DNA from: Streptococcus sp. CSL10205-OR2
Lineage (GTDB): Bacteria; Bacillota; Bacilli; Lactobacillales; Streptococcaceae
Assembly: GCF_025660655.1 (NCBI RefSeq)
Contig: NZ_JAOTIN010000005.1
Location: 1 to 64,000, forward strand
Length of the DNA: 64,000 bases
Direction of reading: 5' to 3'
Shown piece by piece: positions 26,665 to 33,821 of the stretch. The notes beneath the pieces are model-generated. The model made no database searches, was not told the origin of the DNA, and saw only the letters and a list, made by a program, of their open reading frames with translations. Position 1 is the stretch's first letter; each line of letters opens with the position of its first letter. A program made the position numbers and the translations under genes.

Positions 26665-27239
26665 TATAAAACTCCTGCTTCAATCATGGCTTTAAAAAGT
26701 AAACCTGATGAAAAAGAACCGGGATCGATATGACCGATAGAACGCTCTCCCACATAAGAAGCACGTCCCTTAGTCGCCAGTAAATCCTTTGTTGCTAATA
26801 CCTTTTCATCAATCACTTCAAAAGTCAATTGATTTTTCTTGATGGCTTCAATGATTGGAATCCAAACATCAACCATTGTTTTTTCGCCTAGTTCCGCTTT
26901 TCCTCTTTTTTGTATCATGTCTAAGGCTGACTGTAGTTGGTCAACAAGTGATACTGACTCATCAGCTTTAGCTAAAGCCATGAATGCAGAGCCATAAAGA
27001 GGACCAGAAGCACCACCAACTTTACTAATTAACTGCATAGAGACAACTTTAAAGACGTCAGATACGTTATCAAAGGTTGAATGATCAATTTTTTCCATGA
27101 CAGCAAGCATGCCTCTAGACATGTTACCACCATGGTCCCCATCACCTATTGGGGTATCTAGTTCACTTAAGTAATCTTTGTTCTCTTGAATTTTTTGGTT
27201 AAAAAGTGTCATCCATTTTACTGCTTGTTCTTTGTTCAT
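26664..27239 (-). CDS. dhaL: Dihydroxyacetone kinase ADP-binding subunit
   Basis: Encodes the 191-residue DhaL subunit holding ADP and magnesium. The aspartate-rich motif TPIGDGDHGGNMSRG and the later GGASGPLYGSAF are standard. It is flanked by dhaK (10 bases upstream) and dhaM (overlapping), forming one operon. Confidence 0.95.
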   Translation of the reverse strand: MNKEQAVKWMTLFNQKIQENKDYLSELDTPIGDGDHGGNMSRGMLAVMEKIDHSTFDNVSDVFKVVSMQLISKVGGASGPLYGSAFMALAKADESVSLVDQLQSALDMIQKRGKAELGEKTMVDVWIPIIEAIKKNQLTFEVIDEKVLATKDLLATKGRASYVGERSIGHIDPGSFSSGLLFKAMIEAGVL

Positions 27240-27249
27240 GTCACACTCC

Positions 27250-28239
27250 TTACCAAGCTGGGGTTGTTACGCTTGCATTCAATGCTTCAAGCCAGTTTGA
27301 ATCATCAAGTTTAATTAAAGTTAATGATAAACCAGCCATGTCAATCGAAGTCATATAATCACCAATTTTCTTATAGGTAACATTAACCCCTCTTTCAGAT
27401 AGTAATTTCGCGACGTCGTTTGCAAAAACATATTGTTCCATTAAAGGTGTTGCCCCCAAACCATTGACTAATATGCCATAATTTTCACCAGAAGCCATTT
27501 GAAATTCTTCAGCAATTTTTGTAACAAGTTCTTGAGCTAACTCATAAGAAGGTTTCAAGGTTTCTTTTTTATACCCTGGTTCACCATGAATACCAACACC
27601 ATATTCAAACTCATCATCTTCAAGCACAAAACCTGGTTTTCCAACTTCTGGTACTGTTGCACCAGATAAGGCTAGTCCAATTGTTTTAATATTTTTGACC
27701 ACTTTTTCAGCTAATTCTTTCATTTCTTCCAATGATTTTCCAGAACGGGCTGCATGACCCAAGATTTTATGCACTAAAATAGTTCCTGCAACACCTCTAC
27801 GACCTTGAGTGTACAAACTGTTTTCGACTGCGATATCATCATCAACAACAACACTTGATACCGCAATGCCTTCCATTTCAGCCATTTCTTGTGCCATTTC
27901 AAAATTCATGATATCTCCAGAATAATTCTTGATAACCATGAAAACACCTTTTCCTTCATCGGAAGCTTTAATAGCTTCAAAAATTTGGTCTGGCGTTGGT
28001 GATGTAAAGACTGCACCACAAATAGCTGATGAAAGCATGCCTTCACCGACAAAACCTGCATGAGAAGGCTCATGACCTGAACCACCACCAGAAATCAAGC
28101 CTACTTTTCCAGTTTTTTTAGCTTTTCGAACAATGACATCATAGCCCTCAAGTCGTTCCACCAAATTATCATGCATATAGACAAATCCGTTTAACATATC
28201 ATCAACAACTTGAGTTGGGTCATTTATAATTTTTTTCAT
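27250..28239 (-). CDS. dhaK: Dihydroxyacetone kinase substrate-binding subunit
   Basis: Encodes the 329-residue DhaK that binds dihydroxyacetone covalently through a histidine and phosphorylates it to DHAP, feeding glycolysis. SGGGSGHEPSHAGFVG and the active-site stretch GVGIHGEPG are intact. TGGAGG precedes the ATG. The promoter shares an intergenic region with divergent dhaS-dhaQ, whose products should activate it when dihydroxyacetone is present. Confidence 0.95.
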   Translation of the reverse strand: MKKIINDPTQVVDDMLNGFVYMHDNLVERLEGYDVIVRKAKKTGKVGLISGGGSGHEPSHAGFVGEGMLSSAICGAVFTSPTPDQIFEAIKASDEGKGVFMVIKNYSGDIMNFEMAQEMAEMEGIAVSSVVVDDDIAVENSLYTQGRRGVAGTILVHKILGHAARSGKSLEEMKELAEKVVKNIKTIGLALSGATVPEVGKPGFVLEDDEFEYGVGIHGEPGYKKETLKPSYELAQELVTKIAEEFQMASGENYGILVNGLGATPLMEQYVFANDVAKLLSERGVNVTYKKIGDYMTSIDMAGLSLTLIKLDDSNWLEALNASVTTPAW

Positions 28240-28271
28240 GATAGAATCCTCCAGTTTCTATTGTTATTTTT

Positions 28272-28326
28272 ATTATAAACTTTCAACAGAAATAATTGAA
28301 GGGACAATTTGCTTGATTTGTCCCTT
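28272..28326. promoter_or_regulatory. dhaK promoter and candidate DhaS operator
   Basis: Positions 28299-28326 hold the inverted repeat AAGGGACAA ... TTGTCCCTT with ten central bases. Next to it on the minus strand are TTCAAT and, 17 bases on, TATAAT (28272-28277) for dhaK. Activators bind just upstream of -35, which is exactly where the repeat lies, so a DhaS site is likely. A TATAAT for dhaS lies at about 28352 on the plus strand. Confidence 0.55.
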
Positions 28327-28388
28327 TACTTTTCAATTGACATTAGATAAGTTATAATTAACGAAAGACACTATTAAAGGGGGCTTCA

Positions 28389-28934
28389 ATGACATCATCT
28401 TTAATCACCAAGAAAAAAATTGCCAAAGCCTTTAAAAAACAAATGGCGTTTAAACCCTTTGAAAAAATCTCTGTTGTTGATATTATGATGGAAGCCAATA
28501 TTAGAAGGCAAACTTTTTATAACCATTTTGTCGACAAATATGAACTTCTTGACTGGGTTTTTAAGACAGAGCTTCAAGAACAAGTGACTGATAATTTGAA
28601 TTATATTTCTGGATTTCACCTTTTAGAAGAACTTATTTTTTATTTTGAACGCAATCAATCCTTCTATAAACAATTATTTGATATTAAAGAGCAAAATGAT
28701 TTTTATCATTCTTTTGAGCAATATTGTTTTATTTTAATGGAAAAAATTATCAGCGAACACGAGAAAACTAATGCTCATCATATTGAAGAAAAAGAAAAAT
28801 GTTTTTTAATACAGTATCATGCCAAAGCCTTGGCAAATATGATTAAAAGTTTTACTCTTGAAAAAGATTTTTTTCTCGTGGCATCACAAATTAAAGCAGT
28901 TATTCAAAAATCACTGGTAAGAATTAGGAGATAA
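28389..28934 (+). CDS. dhaS: TetR-family activator of dihydroxyacetone kinase
   Basis: Encodes 181 residues with an N-terminal helix-turn-helix (ISVVDIMMEANIRRQTFYNHF, written here as IMMEANIRRQTFYNHF) and an all-helical rest, matching DhaS of Lactococcus. Unusually for TetR proteins, DhaS activates; it does so in complex with DhaQ bound to dihydroxyacetone. It is divergent from dhaKLM and its stop overlaps the dhaQ start by one base. Confidence 0.9.
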   Translation: MTSSLITKKKIAKAFKKQMAFKPFEKISVVDIMMEANIRRQTFYNHFVDKYELLDWVFKTELQEQVTDNLNYISGFHLLEELIFYFERNQSFYKQLFDIKEQNDFYHSFEQYCFILMEKIISEHEKTNAHHIEEKEKCFLIQYHAKALANMIKSFTLEKDFFLVASQIKAVIQKSLVRIRR

Positions 28935-29926
28935 TGATGGTAAGTATTTTAAATAAAAGGCATAATGCCATTGAACAATACATTGAAAGTACGTTATTAG
29001 TACATCCTCATTTGGCAAAACATGGTGATTTTCCAATTATTTACCATCGTTTTCATGATGAGAAGACTATTCCTATTTTATCAGGTGGTGGCTCTGGGCA
29101 TGAACCAGCTCATATTGGTTACGTTGGAGATGGTATGTTGACTGCGACCGTCTATGGTGAGCTTTTTACCCCTCCAAAAGCTGCTGATATTCTTGAAGCC
29201 TTACACTTGTTAGATAAGGGGAAGGGAGTCTTTGTGATCATTAAAAATTTTGATGAAGACTTAAGAGAATTTCAACAAGCCATTCATCAAGCTAGAAAAG
29301 AAGGACACGATATTAGATATATTGTTTCACATGATGATATCTCTGTTGACACAAAAAAGCAATTTCAAATGAGACATCGTGGTTTAGCTGGGACTATTCT
29401 TTTACATAAAATCATAGGGACAGCATCAAGACATGGTTATCATCTAAAAGAGCTAGAGCGTCTAGCACTAAGTGTTGCTACAGAAATTGCAACAATAGGT
29501 TTTGCTACGCAAGCACCCTACCTACCAAAAGCTGCTTTACCCCTTTTTGATCTAGAAGAAAACCAGATATCATACGGCATTGGCATTCATGGTGAAGAAG
29601 GATATAAAATTGTACCTTTTATCTCTTCTGAACATTTAGCCGTTGAAATTATTAACAAATTACAAATTAAATTTCATTGGAAAGATAAGGATGACTTTAT
29701 TTTATTAGTTAATAATTTGGGAACAACTACCGATTTAGAACAAGGCATTTTCCTTCATGACATCTATCAATTGTTAGAATTAGAGGGATTGAATGTTCCT
29801 TTTATAAAAACAGGACGGTTCATGACCAGTCTTGACATGACAGGTATTTCTGTAACGCTTTGTTATTTAAAAGAAAAAGAGTGGTTGACCTACCTCAAAG
29901 AACCAACGACTGCTTTTGCTTGGTAA
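28934..29926 (+). CDS. dhaQ: DhaK paralogue acting as coactivator
   Basis: Encodes 330 residues homologous to DhaK, with SGGGSGHEPAHIGYVG and the histidine-containing GIGIHGEEG. Location directly behind dhaS, rather than in front of dhaL, identifies it as DhaQ, the sensor that binds dihydroxyacetone and joins DhaS. It lacks its own DhaL partner, so it should have no kinase role. ATG at 28934 and 28937 are both possible starts. Confidence 0.9.
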   Translation: MMVSILNKRHNAIEQYIESTLLVHPHLAKHGDFPIIYHRFHDEKTIPILSGGGSGHEPAHIGYVGDGMLTATVYGELFTPPKAADILEALHLLDKGKGVFVIIKNFDEDLREFQQAIHQARKEGHDIRYIVSHDDISVDTKKQFQMRHRGLAGTILLHKIIGTASRHGYHLKELERLALSVATEIATIGFATQAPYLPKAALPLFDLEENQISYGIGIHGEEGYKIVPFISSEHLAVEIINKLQIKFHWKDKDDFILLVNNLGTTTDLEQGIFLHDIYQLLELEGLNVPFIKTGRFMTSLDMTGISVTLCYLKEKEWLTYLKEPTTAFAW

Positions 29927-29944
29927 AAAATATTTCTACAAATA

Positions 29945-29979
29945 AAAAAGGCTGAGACAATATATGTCTAGCCTTTTTG
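29945..29979 (+). terminator. Terminator after dhaQ
   Basis: AAAAAGGCT ... AGCCTTTTT with an inner AGACA / TGTCT stem, 18 bases after the dhaQ stop. The remaining 140 bases up to 30118 show nothing recognisable. Confidence 0.85.
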
Positions 29980-30118
29980 TTATTATTATTTATCCGTTGA
30001 ACAATCTCTATAATTGACAACATTTTTTTAAAAAGTTCAACCATATAAACAGTAATTCCAAAAACGGATTTTCCAAATAACTAATTTTTGTCCCTTTCTT
30101 AAAAAACTAATCCATATT

Positions 30119-30394
30119 TTACGCTTTCACATCTGCGTATTCAGCTCTTAGTTCAAACTCTCTTTTTGCAAAAGGGCATAACGGAATAATTTTAATACCT
30201 TGTTGTCTAGCTTGGTCAACAATTTCTGCCACTAATTTCTTGGCAATCCCTTGACCACCATAATTCTCATCCACAAATGTGTGGTTAATCACCCATTTTC
30301 TATTGGTTAAAAAATAAGTACACTCACCAATTTCTTTTTCACCATCATAAGCAGCTGAACGATCATTTTCTTCTTCATAACGAATAGTTATCAT
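30119..30394 (-). CDS. Small GNAT-type acetyltransferase, YjdJ-like
   Basis: Encodes 91 residues: a minimal GNAT fold of the NATD1/YjdJ type. The acetyl-CoA-binding stretch GGQGIAKKLV and PLCPFAKREF are family features. Substrate unknown. It starts 15 bases after the ferredoxin-like YjdI gene, the same pairing seen in enterobacteria (yjdI-yjdJ), which implies a joint role. Confidence 0.85.
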   Translation of the reverse strand: MITIRYEEENDRSAAYDGEKEIGECTYFLTNRKWVINHTFVDENYGGQGIAKKLVAEIVDQARQQGIKIIPLCPFAKREFELRAEYADVKA

Positions 30395-30409
30395 ATTTTT
30401 TAACTCTCC

Positions 30410-30619
30410 TTATTTTCTCTTATAGCTTAAAGCACGTGATGGACAACGATCAATCACTTCCATAATATGTTCTGTGCTGTCTTGACTAGGATCAATCCAA
30501 GGTCTTCTTTTAACATCAAACACTTTTGGTGAGCCTTTAACACATTCTGCGGCATGTTCACAAAGTTCTGGGCGCCAGTAAATAATTAAATCATCTTTTT
30601 CATATGTTTTTTCTACCAT
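30410..30619 (-). CDS. YjdI-like divergent 4Fe-4S protein
   Basis: Encodes 69 residues of the Fer4_19/YjdI family. Three cysteines are visible in CEHAAEC and DRC before PSRALSYKRK, the spacing of a divergent mono-cluster ferredoxin; the cluster type is not established by sequence. AAAGGAG precedes the ATG. It forms a pair with the GNAT gene downstream. Confidence 0.82.
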   Translation of the reverse strand: MVEKTYEKDDLIIYWRPELCEHAAECVKGSPKVFDVKRRPWIDPSQDSTEHIMEVIDRCPSRALSYKRK

Positions 30620-30824
30620 AAGTTTCTCCTTTATCTAATAAGTGATTTAATAGTGTTCTTTATAGATAATTAATGAACATCCATTAGTTAAGTAACTTTT
30701 TAATAAAAAACCACCTTCTTGTTCTATTTTATAATCATTATTATTTTAAACCTTATTTTTGAATTTGTAAACGATTTAACTCGTAACACTTTATAAAGGA
30801 TTAGTAGACTCATTTTATTAAATT

Positions 30825-30859
30825 AAAAAAGTAAACAAGCTTTTTGTAAGCAGGTTTAC
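30825..30859 (-). terminator. Terminator of the ABC-F gene
   Basis: GTAAAC and GTTTAC outer arms with an inner GCTT / AAGC stem, 40 bases downstream of the ABC-F stop, followed by six T residues on the minus strand. The rest of the gap 30620-30824 is AT-rich and featureless apart from a possible promoter for the YjdI pair. Confidence 0.65.
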
Positions 30860-30899
30860 CCTTTTTATAATACTCTTTGACACTATGTGGTCTTTACTA

Positions 30900-32441
30900 T
30901 CATGAGGTTAAATGATTAAAATCCCAAACATCATTGACCCAACCCTCATAAAAATCAGGTTCATGACAAACCATTAAGATGGAACCAGGATAGGCTTTTA
31001 GCGCACGTTTTAATTCTTCTTTAGCATCAACGTCAAGGTGATTGGTCGGCTCATCTAAAACTAACACATTATTTTCACGATTCATGAGTAGACAAAAACG
31101 CACTTTAGCCTGTTCACCACCGGAGAGAACTTGAATTTGACTTTCGATATGTTTTGAGGTTAAACCACAACGAGCAAGGGCGGCACGAACTTCTGCTTGA
31201 TTTAAGGCTGGAAAGGCATCCCAAACCGCTTCTAGAGGTGTTTGTTTACTACTTTTAACTTCTTGTTCAAAGTAGCCTAATTCAATATAATCACCACGTT
31301 CTACCTGACCAGAAATTGGAGGAATAACCCCTAATAAGCTCTTTAAAAGGGTTGTTTTCCCTATACCATTTGCACCAATAATAGCAATTTTTTGATTGCG
31401 TTCAAAAGTTAATTGTAAGGGTTTGGTTAAAGGGCGATCGTAGCCAATTTCTAAGTCTTTGGCTTGGAATATAAAACGTCCCGGTGTTCTAGCCATTTTA
31501 AACTCGAAAGAGGGTTTTGGCTTTTCAGACTGAAGTTCAATTTTTTCCATCTTATCTAGTTTTTTCTGACGTGACATAGCCATATTACGAGTTGCCACAC
31601 GCGCTTTATTACGGTTAACAAAATCTTGCAAATCAGCAATTTCTTTTTGTTGACGCTCGTAGGCAGCTTCAAGTTGCGCTTTTTTCATGGCATAGACTTC
31701 TTTAAACTGTTCATAGTCGCCAGTATATCTCACTAAGTCTTGATTTTCAACATGATAAACAATATTAATTACATCATTTAAGAAAGGAATATCATGGGAA
31801 ATCAAAACAAAGGCATTTTCATAGTTTTGTAGATAACGTTTTAGCCAGTCGATATGTTCAGCATCAAGGTAGTTAGTAGGCTCATCAAGTAGCAGAATAT
31901 CTGGTTTTTCCAGCAATAATTTTGCCAGTAGAATTTTTGTTCTTTGCCCACCAGACAATTCTGTCACATCCGTATCCATGCCATAAGCCATGACGCCAAG
32001 AGCCCTTGCCACTTCATCAATTTTAGCATCAAGCGTATAGAAATCACGACTTTCTAGACGATCTTGCAATTCACCGACTTCTTCCATTAAAAGATCGACA
32101 TCGGCACCTTCTTCAGCCATACTCATATAAATCTCATTGATTCTAGCTTCCGTTTTAAACAAGTCATCAAAGGCCGTTCGTAAGACATCACGAACTGTTT
32201 GCCCTTTTTCTAGGACGGCATGTTGGTCTAGGTAACCTGCAGTCACATACTTAGACCACTCAATTTTCCCTTCATCAGGTTGCAGACGATTAGTGACAAT
32301 ACTCATAAAGGTTGATTTCCCTTCACCATTTGCGCCGACAAGCCCGATATGTTCCCCTTTTAACAGGCGAAAAGAGACATTTTCAAAAATAGCACGATCA
32401 CCAAAGCCATGACTCAAATTTTTAACTTCTAAAATACTCAT
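30900..32441 (-). CDS. ABC-F family ATPase
   Basis: Encodes 513 residues with two ATP-binding cassettes and no membrane segment. First cassette: GANGEGKST, LSGGQRTKI and LLLDEPTNYLD; second: GANGIGKTT, LSGGEQAKV and LVLDEPTNHLD. The linker between them is rich in charged residues (about 245-310). ABC-F proteins act on the ribosome, rescuing or tuning translation, and some give antibiotic resistance. This one looks like the YbiT/YkpA housekeeping group, not a resistance type. It is a single-gene unit with its own terminator. Confidence 0.9.
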   Translation of the reverse strand: MSILEVKNLSHGFGDRAIFENVSFRLLKGEHIGLVGANGEGKSTFMSIVTNRLQPDEGKIEWSKYVTAGYLDQHAVLEKGQTVRDVLRTAFDDLFKTEARINEIYMSMAEEGADVDLLMEEVGELQDRLESRDFYTLDAKIDEVARALGVMAYGMDTDVTELSGGQRTKILLAKLLLEKPDILLLDEPTNYLDAEHIDWLKRYLQNYENAFVLISHDIPFLNDVINIVYHVENQDLVRYTGDYEQFKEVYAMKKAQLEAAYERQQKEIADLQDFVNRNKARVATRNMAMSRQKKLDKMEKIELQSEKPKPSFEFKMARTPGRFIFQAKDLEIGYDRPLTKPLQLTFERNQKIAIIGANGIGKTTLLKSLLGVIPPISGQVERGDYIELGYFEQEVKSSKQTPLEAVWDAFPALNQAEVRAALARCGLTSKHIESQIQVLSGGEQAKVRFCLLMNRENNVLVLDEPTNHLDVDAKEELKRALKAYPGSILMVCHEPDFYEGWVNDVWDFNHLTS

Positions 32442-32486
32442 TTGATTTCCTTTTCATTACGATTCTTAGTACTAACTGTTATTATA

Positions 32487-32521
32487 ACAAAAAAATACTC
32501 CCTTCACTAGAGAGTATTTTA
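32487..32521 (-). terminator. Terminator after the aminotransferase gene
   Basis: AAAATACTC ... GAGTATTTT stem nine bases downstream of the stop at 32531, followed by a T run on the minus strand. Confidence 0.8.
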
Positions 32522-32530
32522 GTGTAATTT

Positions 32531-33697
32531 TTAAGCTTTTTCTAAATTGACCACAATTCTTTTCACAATTTCTTCTAAGAGTTTTTTTGATGTGGCAACA
32601 TTTAAACGAGCATGACTTCTACCCATTTCACCATAGTCTAGACCTTCATTTAAAATAGCCTTGGCATCAGTTTTTAAAATCCTATAAAGTTCTTTATCCG
32701 ATAATTGATACTTAGAAAAATCAAGCCAAAGAAGATAGGTTCCTTGTGAAGACATCACCTTGATTTTGGGAGCATGTTTGGCAAAGTAGTTCGTAACAAA
32801 AGTGATGTTTTCTTCCAAAGTTGACCGTAGGGCAAGTAACCAATCCTTGCCCTCTTGATAAACTGTTTCTGTAACCTCGTAAGCAATGTTTGAAATCGAT
32901 TGATGATTGGCCAATGTCTTCTCTTGAAAAGCTTTTCGTAAGGTTCTATTTTCGATAATAGCAAAAGCTATTTTAAGAGCTGCCATATTAAAGGTTTTAG
33001 AAGGACTTGAAAGAATAACCGAAAATTCTTTAAAACTATCATCAACGGTATTAAAGGAATGGTGTTTATGACCAAACAGGGTTAAATCTTGATGAATTTC
33101 ATCAGAAACAACAATCACACCATGTTTTTGACAAATCTTACCGATGCTTAACAGTGTTTCTTTGTCCCAAACTCTTCCACCTGGATTATGAGGATTACAA
33201 AGAATAAACAACTTAACCTCATTTTCTATCATATCTGCTTCAAATTGCTTAAGGTCAAAAACAAATTGTCCCTCTTTTTCAACCAAAGTATTTGTCACTA
33301 CCTGACGTTTATTTTGTTCAATAATATTTCGAAAGGCCAGATAGACGGGATCATTGATGAGAATGGCATCTCCTTCATTAGTAAACACTTGAAGGGCTGT
33401 TGCGATACCTGAAATAACATCATTGATAAAGAGGAGTGAGGAACGACTAAAAATATAGTTGTGTTCCTTTTTCTCCCAAGCCATCACAGTATCAGCTAAA
33501 GAAGCATTAGGATAACCGTAGCCGTAAAAATCTTTTTCTGAATAATTTTTAATTGCCTCTCTTAGACCTGAAAAGACTTTGAAATCCATATCAGCGACCC
33601 AAGCAGGAATAATATCAGGATCTTTTTCAGCCAGTTGCCATTTGATTGAATTTTGTCCAATTCTTTTAGCGTTTTCAGTGAAATCAAATGATGTCAT
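32531..33697 (-). CDS. patB: MalY/PatB-type PLP aminotransferase / C-S lyase
   Basis: Encodes 388 residues of fold-type I PLP enzymes. CNPHNPGGRVW, VSDEIHQDL and SSPSKTFNMA (with the PLP-binding lysine) are the MalY/PatB signatures. These enzymes split cystathionine or cysteine conjugates to homocysteine, pyruvate and ammonia; streptococcal members can release hydrogen sulfide. AAAGGAG precedes the ATG. It is monocistronic, bounded by terminators at both sides. Confidence 0.88.
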   Translation of the reverse strand: MTSFDFTENAKRIGQNSIKWQLAEKDPDIIPAWVADMDFKVFSGLREAIKNYSEKDFYGYGYPNASLADTVMAWEKKEHNYIFSRSSLLFINDVISGIATALQVFTNEGDAILINDPVYLAFRNIIEQNKRQVVTNTLVEKEGQFVFDLKQFEADMIENEVKLFILCNPHNPGGRVWDKETLLSIGKICQKHGVIVVSDEIHQDLTLFGHKHHSFNTVDDSFKEFSVILSSPSKTFNMAALKIAFAIIENRTLRKAFQEKTLANHQSISNIAYEVTETVYQEGKDWLLALRSTLEENITFVTNYFAKHAPKIKVMSSQGTYLLWLDFSKYQLSDKELYRILKTDAKAILNEGLDYGEMGRSHARLNVATSKKLLEEIVKRIVVNLEKA

Positions 33698-33784
33698 CTT
33701 ATTCTCCTTTAACGTTATTGCTTTTGTTGACTTTATTGTAACAAATTCACAACAAAAATAAAATGCTTAACTAAGACGACTCAA

Positions 33785-33815
33785 CAAAAAACCTGTTCAC
33801 AAGGAACAGGCTTTG
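33785..33815 (-). terminator. Terminator of the RADAR-like operon
   Basis: CCTGTTC-ACAAG-GAACAGG stem just after the RdrB-like stop, with six T residues following on the minus strand. It is almost the same sequence as the terminator at 39925-39960 on the other side of the locus. Confidence 0.8.
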
Positions 33816-33821
33816 TTGTTT

